A stretch of DNA of 64,000 bases. It comes from Oscillospiraceae bacterium. GTDB taxonomy: Bacteria; Bacillota; Clostridia; Christensenellales; QALW01. Where the stretch lies: NCBI GenBank assembly GCA_022009755.1, contig CP091722.1:1992001-2056000 (forward strand), read 5' to 3'. Shown piece after piece: positions 27,877 through 38,561 of the stretch (the stretch's first letter is position 1; the number at the start of each line of letters is the position of its first letter). Made by a program: the position numbers and the translations under genes. A model generated the notes under the pieces. The model was not told the DNA's origin and did not search any database. It was given only the letters and a program-made list of their open reading frames with translations.

Positions 27877-29675
27877 ATGAAAAGAAAGCTGACAGTCTTT
27901 ATAACAGTCCTGCTTATGGGACTCCTGTGTGCGGTTACGGCTTTTGCCGCGCCGTATCAGAACTACAACTATTATAAAGGCCTTGTTTCCACGGAGCCGC
28001 AGGCATATGTTCCTACAAGGTGATCGATGCCGTTTCCATGGGAGTGCAGACGAACATGGACGACGGCTTCAAGAACCCGGAGGATATGGATACCTCCGCC
28101 GTGAATGGGGATATGGCCATTGCGGATACCGGAAACAGCCGCGTGGTTATAATTGATAAGAGCTATAAGCTCAAGCAGTACATTTCCAATAAAACCGTGC
28201 AGACCGTGCAGGAGCCGGTGCTGGATGAAGAGGGCAATCCCGTTCTTGATGAAAACGGCCAGCCCACATATACCGAAACAACGGTGGAAATATCGGGCTT
28301 TGAGTTTAACGGAAAGAATTACACGCTTTCCTCCCCCTCCGGCGTAACCTTTGCAAAGGACGGCTCGCTGTATATATGCGATACCGGCAATGCAAGAATA
28401 ATACGCTTTGAGGCCGATGAAAACGGGCAGTATGTCTGCGTGCGCATTTTTGAAAAGCCTGCGGGGCTGGATGAGCTGCTGGCTTCGGACGATAACTCCG
28501 GCAGCATAAGCGCCGATACGACCGCCGCTCCCGAAGAGGACGACGGCTCCGACGATTCCGAGGGCGGCGGTACGGGCGAAAACAAGGACAATGACAGCCA
28601 GTACAAGCCGCTTAAAGTGGCCATTGCCGACGGCGGCAATATGTATGTTGTGTCAAAGGGTAACCATAAAGGACTCATAGAGCTCAGCTCCGACGGCTCC
28701 TTTACAAAGTTTACCGGCGCCACAAAGGTTAAGCAGACCCTGTCCAACCTGCTGCGCAGAATACTCAGCGACGCGCAGAAGGAGGGCCTTACGCTGAACC
28801 TGTCCACGGAGTACAGCAATGTTACCCTGGACGGAGACGGCATGATATTCGGAACCATAAACGCTTTGGAAGCGCAGGATCTGTGGGATCACTTCAACAG
28901 CGGCAGCGAGCTGGGCGCGCCTATAAAGCGTATTGCGCCTACCGGCTCGGATATTCTTAAGCGCAACGACGATTATCCGCCGTCCGGAGATGCAAGTTAC
29001 AGCGCTCTGGAGCGCAAGCAGTTCTCCTCCATGGTGGATATTGCCGTGGCGAGCGACGGAATATACAGCGCGCTGGATAACAATAAGGGAAGAATCTTCA
29101 CCTATAATAACGAAGGCGAGCTGCTGTTCATCTTCGGAGCCAAGGGCAGCAGCGAGGGCGCGTTTACCACTCCGGTGGCCATCAACCTTCTGCCCTTTGC
29201 AGCCATTGAGGACGGAATAGTGACGGCGGACGACCCGGAGGCGGAGACATATAAGCAGATGATAATGGCGGTGCTGGATTCCACGACGGCGCAGATAACC
29301 CTTTTCAAGCCCACGGAATACGGAAAGCTTATCCGCAGCGCCACTATGTGTCAGCAGAACAGACAGTATGACGAGGCTGTGGAAAAGTGGAACAAGGTGC
29401 TGGATCAGGCATCGAATTCCCGTCTTGCCTATAAGGGAATAGGCCGTATACAGTATGTACGCGGTCAGTACGAAGAGGCGTGCAAGAGCTTTGAGCGTGC
29501 TTATGACCAGAGCGAGTACGGCACTGCCTATGCCAAGCTGCGCAATGAGCGCATGGAAACTGCAATGCCGTGGGTAATGACGGCGCTTGTGGTGCTGGTG
29601 GTGTTCTTCCTGGGCAAGGCGCTGTTCAATAAGATCAGACGCTTTATCAAGACGGGAGGTAAGAGCAATGGCTAA
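27877..29675 (+). CDS. Secreted NHL-propeller/TPR protein with C-terminal membrane anchor, frameshifted
   Basis: About 599 aa after restoring one T near 28013. An N-terminal signal peptide (MKRKLTVFITVLLMGLL...) is followed by NHL repeats (IADTGNSRVVIID, ICDTGNARIIRF, FGAKGSSEGAFTTPVAI) interrupted by an acidic low-complexity insert near 28540. Then come TPR-like helices (YDEAVEKWNKVLDQ, YVRGQYEEACKSFERAY) and a final membrane segment before RRFIKTGG. The topology places the propeller outside. It overlaps the next gene by 8 bp. A scaffold or sensor for the importer is plausible; no enzyme motif is seen. Confidence 0.85.
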
Positions 29676-30320
29676 GGTGCAGGCTGCGCTTTCGCAGTAT
29701 TTCAAGGATTTTAAGTATGTATTCTACTGCATGCTGCATCCGTTCAAGGGCTTTGGGAGCTTAAGCACGATAAAAAGGCGCGCACGGCCGTTTCGGTAAC
29801 GATGTATATATTGCTGGTGCTGTCTCAGCTTATAAGCAAGCAGTTTACGGCATACAGCTTCAACGAGCTCAGGCTCAGACCGGAGGCCATAAATATTTTC
29901 TCGGATATCGTGGTTTTCGCGCTGGCGATATTCCTGTGGTGCTATTCCAACTGGGGCATTACAACGCTGTTCAACGGCGAAGGCAGCGTCAAGGATGTTT
30001 TCCACTATACGGCATACTCGCTTATGCCCTATGTGCTCTTTACACTGGGGCTTACGGTGCTTTCCCAGATAATGACCGTGGATGAGTCTTCGATTTATAC
30101 CTTTCTGACCTTCCTTGGAACATTCTGGTCGGCAATGCTGGTTTATTGCGGAACCATGACTACGCATCAGTACGGAGCGGTGGGTACGATATTTGCCATT
30201 ATCGTGATACTTTTCGGTATGCTGCTGATACTGTTCATAGGTATGCTGTTCTTCTTCCTGCTGCAACAGATATTCGGTATTATCTATACCATATATCGTG
30301 AGCTTACCATGCGTTATTGA
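29668..30320 (+). CDS. Yip1-domain membrane protein, frameshifted
   Basis: About 217 aa after restoring one G near 29757. Short cytosolic N-terminus (YFKDFKYVFYCMLHPFKGF), then five hydrophobic segments of a Yip1-like domain, including SDIVVFALAIFLWCYSNW, AYSLMPYVLFTLGLTVL and a very hydrophobic last helix. The HPFKGF motif followed by HDKKAR is common in bacterial Yip1 proteins coupled to DUF5696 genes. The ATG at 29668 has GGGAGG upstream. Function unknown, presumably a membrane organiser of this locus. Confidence 0.82.
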
Positions 30321-30337
30321 CAGGAGGTAGCAAAATA

Positions 30338-33166
30338 ATGGTTAAAAAGATCACGGGCGTTATCCTTGTGCTGATGCTGATGCTTGGCGTGCTTTGCGGC
30401 TGCGTTCAGCAGGCAGACTCGGCTTGGGCGATCCCGGAGGACAAATACACCGGCTTGGAGGAATTCAGGCTGGATGAGAGCAAGGCTTATTCGCGCGATA
30501 TGGGCAACGGAGAAACCGTTGACTATGCATTGGCGCAGGAAACCGCCAAATATGCTCTGTATATCAATAAGGACCGGCTGGACATTGCCTTTATGGACAA
30601 GACCAGCGGCGAGGTATGGTTCTCAAACCCCACCGATGCCGTTATAAAGGCCAGCGGCAAGAGCTATGAGATGATGAGCCAGCTTCAGCTTTCCATCGTC
30701 AACAAGAGCGACAGCAGCGTAAGCAACATGGACAGCTATACAAACTCCATAAGCAAGGTAAAGCTTGCCCAGGAGCAGGGCTTTAAGATCAATCCGTTCT
30801 ATCTTACCTATAACGATCAGGGCGGACTGCGCGTAAAGTATGTAATGGGTGACTTCGTTGCGGATTATGTTATGCCTGCGGTAATGCCGGAGGAGGTATA
30901 CAACGAGCTGTGCGCCATTGCAAACGATATTTACAGAAACATAATCTTCCCTGTGGATAAGAGCGGCGATGCCGAACAGATAGCTGCGGCCAAGGAAATG
31001 GGGTGCGCTTTATCAGATTAACAAAATGGTGGTTCAGAGCTATTTTGAAACGATAGATAAAGCGACTTTTGATGCGGCGGACAGTGATACCAAGGAAAAA
31101 TTCACCGCAAATGTCCCCGGCATTGTAAACCTTGAGGAGGGCAAAACGGTAGCCTGCATGAAGCAGCGCTTCAGCCCCCTTGCCGGTAACGGCATGCAGG
31201 CGCTGTTTGATCTGTGGTTTAACGGCGGCGAAAAATACGGTTATACTCTGCCCAATGACGATAACGGTCAGCCGATAAAGCCGGGTAAGGAACGCTATAC
31301 CGATTATGAATCCGCATCGCTCCTGCGCGAGGCATGGGACGCGGAGTACGAGGTAAAGGAGGCCAGCGGCGACCTGTTCATGATCCCGGTGGACTACATT
31401 ATCCAGGACGACGGGCTTAAGGTTCAGATTAAGCAGGAGGAGGTTTGCTATAACGAAAGCAAATATGCCATCAGCGGTCTGAGCGTAATGAAATATTTCG
31501 GCTCTGCCGACAACACCGAAACAGGCTATATGCTGGTTCCGGACGGCAGCGGTGCCATAATCAACTTCAATAACGGCAAGATAGCGGTTACAAGCGAGCT
31601 TAAGGTTCAGATATACGGCCTTGACCGCGGCAAGAATTACAGCACCAAGCCGGAATATTCCGAGCAGGGCTATCTCCCGGTGTGGGGCATAAAGAAGCAG
31701 AGCAGTTCGCTGTTTGCAATAATTGAGTCCGGTGAATCGGCGGCAACCATTATAAGCGATATTCCGCGCGGCTCAAAAAACAGCGTAAACTATACCAATG
31801 CTTCCTTCAGGCTTTGCGAGTTTGACGAGATGACCCTTTTCGGCAACAGCAAGAAGCTGCTGACCTATCAGGAAAAGAGATTTTCCGGCGATATCGCCAT
31901 TAAGTATCAGATAATGAACGGCGATGTCAACTATTCCGATATGGCGGCAAATTACCGGTCATACCTTATAAACAAAGGAATGCTGAATTCCGAAAAGCTG
32001 GATGCAAAGGATATAAATTTCAACCTTGAGCTCTTCGGCGCAATGTCGGATACCAGCGCAGTTATGGGTATTCAGTACGACTACCTGAATTCCCTTACCA
32101 CCTATGAGGAAGCGCAAAAATACTTGAAGAGCTGGGCACCTCTGGGGTAAAGGGTATTAACCTTCGCTATCGCGGCTGGTCCAATAACGGGCTTATGAAC
32201 CAGGCATACGGCGCCGTGAGCCCGCTGCGCGAGCTGGGCGGCTGGAACGGCTACCGCAAGCTTGAGGAGTATGCTCAGGCAAACGGCGTAAAGCTGTATC
32301 CGGAGTGTGAGATCGTAAAGGTATATACCGACAAGCTCTTTGACAACTACATGCAGTATCTGGACGCATCCCGTATGCTGTCCCGCTCCAATGCGGTATA
32401 TTATCAGTACGATCAGATGCAGAGCAGCGCTTATGTGCATCAGGCGTTTATAACCCGTCCGCAGAAGGTGGATTCCATGGCGGACAGCCTTATAAAGGAC
32501 CTTGCAAAGAATAATATCAGCAGCATTTCTCTGGGCAGCATCGGTGAGATGCTTACGGCCGATTACCATGTGGGCGCCACCTACGACCGTGATATGGTGC
32601 AGAAGGTGTACGCTCAGGTGTACAAAAAGTTTGCCGATGCCGGTATAAGCATTGCCTCCGTTGGCGGCAACGCATATGCCCTTGCGGGTACGGATGTTCT
32701 GTTCGAGCTGCCCAACCAAAGCTCCGAATACTATGTGACCGACGCTGCGGTGCCGTTCTATCAGATGGTGCTGCACGGCTATGTGCAGTATTCCGGCGAG
32801 GCTGCCAACCAGTCCGGCGACCCGGAGAGAACGCTGCTCAAGGCGGTGGAATACGGCGCAGGCCTGTCCTACCGCTGGATGTATGCCTCCAACCGCGATA
32901 TAAACAACATATACTTTGAGGATCTTTATTCCGCAAACTATTCCTCCTGGATCAACGATGCCGCTGCCTTCTACAAGCGCTATAACGAAGAGCTTGGACA
33001 CACTGCGTCGCTGACCATTGCTGAGCATAAGAACATAACCAAGACGCTCAGCTGCACAAGATACAGCGACGGCACCGTTGTGTACGTCAACTATGATGAG
33101 GTTTCCGCAGAAGTGGACGGTCACAGAGTGCCGGCTATGGACTACCTCGTTGTTAAGGGGGTATGA
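30338..33166 (+). CDS. DUF5696-type surface lipoprotein, two frameshifts
   Basis: About 943 aa after removing an extra A near 30998 and restoring a G near 32127. The lipobox LCGC gives a lipid-modified Cys22. The ectodomain has an N-terminal beta-rich part (KYALYINKDRLDIAFMDK, GEVWFSNPTDAV). A central region (GYMLVPDGSGAIINF, VWGIKKQSSSLFAIIE) follows. The C-terminal part resembles a glycosidase-like barrel (NLRYRGWSNNG, GGWNGYRKLEEYAQANGVKL, AVYYQYDQMQSS). This matches DUF5696 proteins, which sit beside Yip1 and sugar permease genes. Catalytic residues could not be identified, so enzymatic activity is open. Confidence 0.8.
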
Positions 33167-33169
33167 TAA

Positions 33170-34396
33170 ATGTACAAACCGCGTAAGAAAGGTTTGGATC
33201 TGATGACCAAGCGCTCGCTGGCTGGGTGGCTGTTCGTGCTGCCCTTCCTGCTTGGCTTCCTGTTCTTCATTGCTTCCCCGATGTATACGGCGTTTATGAT
33301 GAGTATACATTCGCAGGGAATAGTGGAATGCACCGAGCTGACTCCTGAATATGAATTGGTGGATCCCGCATCCTCCACCCGCAGCTATTATGTGCGCGTA
33401 GTGGACGGCGACAAAAACCCCGTTTTGAAAAACGGCGAATACCAATATGTTGAGGAGGGCGGAGAGCGCAAGGTAGTTACACAGGCGGAGTTTTATGTGC
33501 TTAAGCTCAACAATGCCGGTGAAAAGACCTATGATGCAAACGGCAATGTTCTCTATGAGATGGTGACCGGTGACGATGGAAAACCGACGAAGAAAGTTGT
33601 TAACTCCATTTCGACGGTGAACACACTCACATATGTGGGCCTTGAGAACTACAAGAAGATAGCCACCACCAACCTCGGCTTTATAAACAGCATAAGCAGC
33701 ACGCTGCCCAAGCTTGTATACATTCCAGCAATACTGATATTCAGCTTTATGATAGCCAACCTGCTCAATGCAAAATTCCGCGGCAGGACGGTTGCGCGAG
33801 TGATATTCTTCATGCCGGTGGTTACGGCAAGCGGCGTTGCGGCAAAGATCAAGGAAGGAAGCTGGGAGGTTGCCCGTGTAGGCTCCTCCGTAAGCGGAGC
33901 CTCAGCAATACCGACTTTGATATAACGACCTCTATCAAAAACATTCTTTCGGATATGCCGTTTATGACCCCGTTTGTTGACCTTATAACAACGGCGTTTG
34001 ACCAGCTTTCCAATATAGTGCTGATGTCGGGAATTCAGATACTGATATTCCTTGCGGCGCTTCAGACCATTTCTCCGTCGCTGTTTGAGGCCTCCGATAT
34101 GGAGGGCGCAAGCAAGTGGGAGGCCTTCTGGAAGATAACCTTCCCGATGGTATCGCCCATGATACTGGTGGCTACGATGTACACGATGATCGATGTGCTC
34201 ACCGGCTCCGGCAACCCGATGATATCCTATCTGTTCGGCACGGTGGGCAGCACCTCGCTGTCGCTGTCCGACCGTATGACGATGGGCTGGCTGTACTTCA
34301 TATGCGCGGCGCTGCTTATAGTGATCGTATCCGCTATCATCTCACGCTTTGTATACAATGAGAATGATGTTACTACCAAGAAAGGGCAGGAGGTGA
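33170..34396 (+). CDS. ABC transporter permease (MalF-like) with large extracytoplasmic insert, two frameshifts
   Basis: About 408 aa after restoring one C near 33900; a second break near 34385 would bring the TGA at 34394-34396 into frame. After the first membrane segment (residues 17-43) about 120 mainly beta-forming residues (YYVRVVDGDKNPVLKNGEYQ, EKTYDANGNVLYEM) lie outside before TM2, recalling the P2 loop of MalF. The EAA loop is LFEASDMEGASKWEAFWKI. The start at 33170 follows the lipoprotein gene by 3 bp. It pairs with the next gene. Confidence 0.85.
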
Positions 34397-34402
34397 TAGA
34401 TA

Positions 34403-35461
34403 ATGGCAATATCCCTGAAAAAGCAGAAGGCAGTAAAGCAGGTAAACCGGGTGGGCGCTGCCGAGGTGGATCAGTACCGTGCGGAAAAGCTGCACGGCTG
34501 GGCAGCCGTAAAGGCCTTCTTCAAATCCAAAAAGACCCGCAGCTTCCTGTGGGGCATTATCAGAACCGTGCTTCTTGTCGGACTTTGCTGGCTGATCCTG
34601 TATCCGATGCTGGTGCAGTTCTCAGCATCGCTTAAAACGGCGGAGGATATATACGATCCCACTGTTATATTCATTCCGCGTCATGTGACTCTGGCCAACT
34701 ATACGGCCATGTGGAAGTATATCGATTATCCCACGCTGTTCCTGGGCTCCGTGGCTTCGTCCCTGGGTTTGGGCTTGTTGCAGATGGCGTCCTGTACGCT
34801 GGTGGCCTATGGCCTTGCCCGCTTCAAGTTCAAGGGCAACGGAGTGGTGTTCTTCCTGGTTATAGCAACGCTTATAGTGCCCATTCAGCTTATAGCGGAC
34901 ACCATGAAGCTGCGCTTTGCCAACTTCAACCCGCTTACAATGTTCTCGATAGGACCGGAGCTGTTTGATACAAAATCGGGCAGCGGAATAAAGCTTACGG
35001 GCTGGCCGGTTATGATCATTATGAGCGCAACCTGCGTTATGTTCAAAAACGGACTGTTTATCTTCCTTTTGAGACAGTATTTCCGCGGGCAGCCCAAGGA
35101 ACTGGAGGAGGCTGCGTACATTGACGGCGCGGGCACCTTCCGTACCTTCTGGCAGATTATGATGCCCAGTGCACTGCCCATTATGGTTACGGTGTTCCTG
35201 TTTGCCTTTGTATGGCAGTACAACGACAACACCTATCTTGCGCTTATTTATCCGCAGGCAAAGGTGCTGTCCATGAAGATTACAACCGCAGCCAGCGCAT
35301 ATGTAAACAGGCTGTCCAATATGACGGGCGGAAACAATGCCGTTATGGATTCCTACAACGGCGCATTGGTTATCCTGCACATTCTGCCTCTGCTGCTGCT
35401 GTATATCTGCTGCCAGAAGTTCTTTGTGCAGTCCATCGAGCGTTCCGGTATGGTAGGATAA
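34403..35461 (+). CDS. ABC transporter permease (MalG type), last gene of the locus
   Basis: A 352-aa permease with a longer N-terminal cytosolic segment (about 45 residues) and an insert between TM segments (about residues 165-195, ELFDTKSGSGIKLTGW). EAA loop: KELEEAAYIDGAGTFRTFWQ then MPSALPIM. AGGAGGTGA lies upstream of the ATG. It is the partner of the preceding permease. The locus therefore encodes two permease pairs but only one solute-binding protein. Confidence 0.92.
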   Translation: MAISLKKQKAVKQVNRVGAAEVDQYRAEKLHGWAAVKAFFKSKKTRSFLWGIIRTVLLVGLCWLILYPMLVQFSASLKTAEDIYDPTVIFIPRHVTLANYTAMWKYIDYPTLFLGSVASSLGLGLLQMASCTLVAYGLARFKFKGNGVVFFLVIATLIVPIQLIADTMKLRFANFNPLTMFSIGPELFDTKSGSGIKLTGWPVMIIMSATCVMFKNGLFIFLLRQYFRGQPKELEEAAYIDGAGTFRTFWQIMMPSALPIMVTVFLFAFVWQYNDNTYLALIYPQAKVLSMKITTAASAYVNRLSNMTGGNNAVMDSYNGALVILHILPLLLLYICCQKFFVQSIERSGMVG

Positions 35462-35480
35462 AAACAGATTGCAATTATTT

Positions 35481-35511
35481 GCGGGCGTCGCTTCGGCGGC
35501 GCCTGCTTTTG
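35481..35511 (+). terminator. Terminator of the importer locus
   Basis: GCGGGCGTCGC (35481-35491) and GCGGCGCCTGC (35496-35506) form an 11-bp stem with two G-U pairs, a TTCG tetraloop and a T4 tail. Confidence 0.88.
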
Positions 35512-35691
35512 TATGTATTGAATACGGCAAAAAGCGCAGCAGCCGCTTTGCAAAATAGCAACATTTTAAAGCAAAAAATATAAAACTATCGCAAAAAACT
35601 GCAAACAAGTGATATAATCTATATAGAATGTCGGTAAAAGCAATGCCGGATAGGTATAGGCACATAAACTGGGCGGAGGATAGCAGCACGG

Positions 35692-37925
35692 ATGGACAAG
35701 GCAGATCGCAGAAGAGAAGCACTTTATGACGAAACGGATATCGGTGAAATTACGGTGCGCCGCAGCCGGAAAAGCATAAAAGCCGAGGGTGCGGCATGCG
35801 TGCAGGAGACTGCTGCGGAGCAGACGGCGGCAAAGAGCCTGCGAAGCAGAATCAGGACGAAGCCGTCGGCTTCAGCATAAGGCGGGCGGATACAAAACGC
35901 CGGGAAAATGCCAAGGAGCAAAAAACAGAGGTTTTTGAAAGCAGCGCACAAGGGGAGCAGTTTGATATTGAACAACAACAGGCGGCTATTGAACAGCAAC
36001 AGGCGGCTATTGAACAGCAACAGGCGGCTATTGCGCGACAACAGGCGGCTATTGCACGGCAGCAGGCGGCGGATGGAGGCCTGCCGTTTAGCGTTTTCCA
36101 AGAGGAGCAGCAGGAGAAAAAAGGCTTTTACAAAAGCGGCGCGGCGGATATATGTCCGCCGGAAAGTGAAGAGCAGCCGGTAAGCGCGGCGCATCCGGGA
36201 GTGTATGCAGACAGAAGAAGCGTCAGTGCAATAGGCGTAAGCTGCGCGGGGGGAGCAGCGGTGTTCCGCGAGGGCGAGCCGGCGGTGTTTGCCGTATCTG
36301 CGCCATCGCACGACGGCGTAATTAAATATCGGGTGCGCAATACGCTTAACGGCCAGACCTTTCGCGGCAGCATCGAGGCGGAGCGCAGCGATAACTATTT
36401 TGAGCTGGATTTTGCGCGGTGCAGGCTGCGGGCCGGACACTATGAGCTTAAGCTGTGGGTAAAGGGGAATGTGTTTAATATCAGCTTTGCCGTTATACCG
36501 TGGTCGCGAAGCGAGCATCCAAGCGGAATACTCGGAGCGGAAATAACCAAGGAAAGCCTGCTCCCCGTGCAGGAGCCGGAGAATTATATAGCACTTATGG
36601 CTGCCGCCGGCGCAGGCGCGGTGCGCCTTAATGCAAACGGCATTTTACTGGGCGGGGACGAGCGTGCGGAGAGCATGCTTGCATGCGCCGCCGAATACGG
36701 GATGTACACGGTTCTTACGGCGGAGGCGGACGAGCTTGCGCAAATTGCGGCAGACAGCGGCTTTGGCGAGCTGTACAGAAAAATAAAGTATTCCGCCGAG
36801 CGTATAGGTAAAATGTGCAGCATGTGGGAGCTTAAGGGCGGCACTTGCGAAAAGGAGCAGGCCGCAAGGGAGGATTTTGCCGATTTTCAGTCGGGCGCCG
36901 GCGCAAAGGAGGATGCAATAGCCCGCTGCTTTATATGCGCACTGGAGGCAGCGGACACTGCGGCGGCAATAAACGGCATAAAAACGGAAAAAAGCACGGC
37001 GGAGCTGTTTGAGGCTGCGGATATTGCGGAGGATTATTATTTATCGGATACGGAAAAGGCGAACGGCGATGCGGCATCCGAAAGCCGAAATACAGCCTCT
37101 GTCAGCGGAAAAATAGCCTACTGGAGCGGAAAAACCGCCGCAGGCGACGGCTATGCAAAAAAATACGGTCAGGCATGCGGAATATGTGAGGCCCTTACCT
37201 CGGCGGGGGATGCTTTGCGTATATTTGACGGCGCGGAAATGTTTGAAACGGAATATCCCTCCCTGCTTTCCGGCATGGGGGTGCCGCTGCAGCCGCAGCC
37301 GGCGTTTTCGGTGTTTGCGGCGTTGGCACATAATTTAGGCCGGGCAAGGTATATCGGACGGGCGGAGCTGCCCGTGCGCAGCGCGGCGTTTTCCACCGGC
37401 GGAGATGAGGTGCTGCTGCTTTGGAACAGGGAAAGCACGGAGGTTTGCCTGCCGGTACGCCTGCCCACGGTGGTGGCGGATATATGCGGCGGGGAAAGCT
37501 GCCTTGTGCCGCAGCGTGAGGGGCTGTATATCACCGTCGGCCCTGCGCCGGTAATGGTGCATTTCGGGCGCATACCGCAGGGGCTGCTCAGAAGCGCGGG
37601 CGCACGCAGGACGGCCTGCCGCAGAATGCCGGAGGACAGCGACGGGCTTTTCGCTTCCGTTATGGTGCCCTCCTCCGGCAGAGGCGGTGTGCACGGAAAG
37701 CCGGGGCTTGGGGAAAACCCGGTAACGCTGGAATGCTGCAATTTTACCAAAAGAGAGGTAAGCGCACATATATCGGCGCAGGTCAGGGGCGCGGAGCTAA
37801 GATGCCAGGAGAGTATAAGCTTAAGGGCGGGCGAGGTAAGAAAAATACCGGCCTCGCTTATAGTTTCCTCAAGGGACGGGCTGGAGGTGCGCATAGAGCT
37901 GCGGCAGGAGGAAACGCAGTTTTAA
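35692..37925 (+). CDS. Unrecognised cytosolic protein with heptad-repeat linker, frameshifted
   Basis: About 744 aa after restoring one G near 35835. Residues 1-90 are charged. Then come five 7-residue repeats of the IEQQQAA type. From about residue 170 a beta-sandwich-like part (VFREGEPAVFAVSAPSHDG, GQTFRGSIEA, YELKLWVKGNVF) leads to a barrel-like part (MAAAGAGAVRLNANG) and a C-terminal beta domain (DEVLLLWNRESTEVCLPVRL). This order recalls glycosidase-like proteins, but no catalytic motif is seen. No signal peptide. TATAAT lies at 35613-35618. GC-rich and alanine-rich like the neighbours. Function unknown. Confidence 0.7.
35967..36071 (+). repeat. 21-bp minisatellite encoding heptads
   Basis: Five in-frame 21-bp units, the second and third identical (unit ATTGAACAGCAACAGGCGGC plus T), the rest diverging at 2-5 positions. 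The unit length matches one coiled-coil heptad, so copy-number change would alter linker length without a frameshift. Confidence 0.92.
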
Positions 37926-37956
37926 CACTATTGCGGAATAAAGGCGGATATAAAAC

Positions 37957-37985
37957 AAAGGACGCAATTATGCGTCCTTTCAGTC
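37957..37985 (+). terminator. Terminator between convergent genes
   Basis: AAAGGACGCA (37957-37966) and TGCGTCCTTT (37971-37980) are perfect 10-bp arms with loop ATTA. The T tail is short. Confidence 0.7.
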
Positions 37986-38087
37986 TGTCAGCCGTTTTTA
38001 ATAAACCTGCAAACGGCAGACCGGGAAGCGTGGGCAATATCTGTTTAAGTGCGGTATAAAAAGCACGGTATAAAAGCTTGCGGGCGC

Positions 38088-38417
38088 TTACTTGTTTGCA
38101 GCGGCTTTATAATAGCTTCCGAATTCCGCAAGGGCGTCAATAATGGGCAGCATCTGCTTGCCAAGCTCGGTAAGCCCGTATTCCACTTTCGGAGGCATTT
38201 CCTGAAAATCGTGACGGCAGACAAGGCCGTCCCGTATCATCTGCCGCAGGCTGTCGGTAAGCACCTTTTGAGAGATGCCGTCAAGATCCCGTTGAAGCTC
38301 ATTGAACCGCCACGGGCGCGATTTCAGGTTGCGCAGTATCAGCAGCTTCCATTTTCCGCCTATAAGGGCTACGGCGGTTGCCACCGGGCAGGCCGGCAGC
38401 TCGTCCTTTGTTTTCAT
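38088..38417 (-). CDS. HxlR-family transcriptional regulator
   Basis: A 109-aa winged-helix protein. CPVATAVALIGGKWKLLIL is the HxlR signature with the conserved redox-type Cys near residue 10, followed by RPWRFNELQRDLDGISQKVLT as recognition region. HxlR proteins typically sense electrophiles or oxidants via that Cys. The start at 38417 is chosen because GAGGTG lies 7 bp upstream. It is divergent from a cupin gene, with the likely operator in the shared 144-bp region. Confidence 0.92.
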   Translation of the reverse strand: MKTKDELPACPVATAVALIGGKWKLLILRNLKSRPWRFNELQRDLDGISQKVLTDSLRQMIRDGLVCRHDFQEMPPKVEYGLTELGKQMLPIIDALAEFGSYYKAAANK

Positions 38418-38459
38418 GCTTATCACCTCACAGCAGCATTATACTATACATTCATAAAT

Positions 38460-38490
38460 AAGTGTACAGTTATAAAAAAGTGCGTACTTG
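38460..38490. promoter_or_regulatory. Probable HxlR operator in the divergent region
   Basis: AAGTGTAC (38460-38467) and AAGTGCGTACTT (38479-38490) repeat the AAGTG(C)GTAC core about 19 bp apart, in the arrangement seen at HxlR/YodB-type sites. The link to the adjacent regulator is inference. Confidence 0.5.
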
Positions 38491-38561
38491 TTTTTACCGA
38501 TGCGGAGTGATAATATGTGTGCAAGCAAAGAGAATTTGCAAAACCTCAGGAGGAAAACACT

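Noticed and set aside
3261..34396. Programmed ribosomal frameshifting as the cause of the many broken genes
   Set aside because: Breaks occur at unrelated sites, in both directions, within folded domains and without slippery heptamers or consistent downstream structures.
35967..36071. CRISPR-like array
   Set aside because: The 21-bp units are contiguous, without spacers, and keep the reading frame, so this is a coding minisatellite.
36000..37900. Assignment of the 35692-37925 protein to a specific glycoside hydrolase family
   Set aside because: The beta/barrel/beta order is suggestive but no catalytic motif could be found, so no family is claimed.
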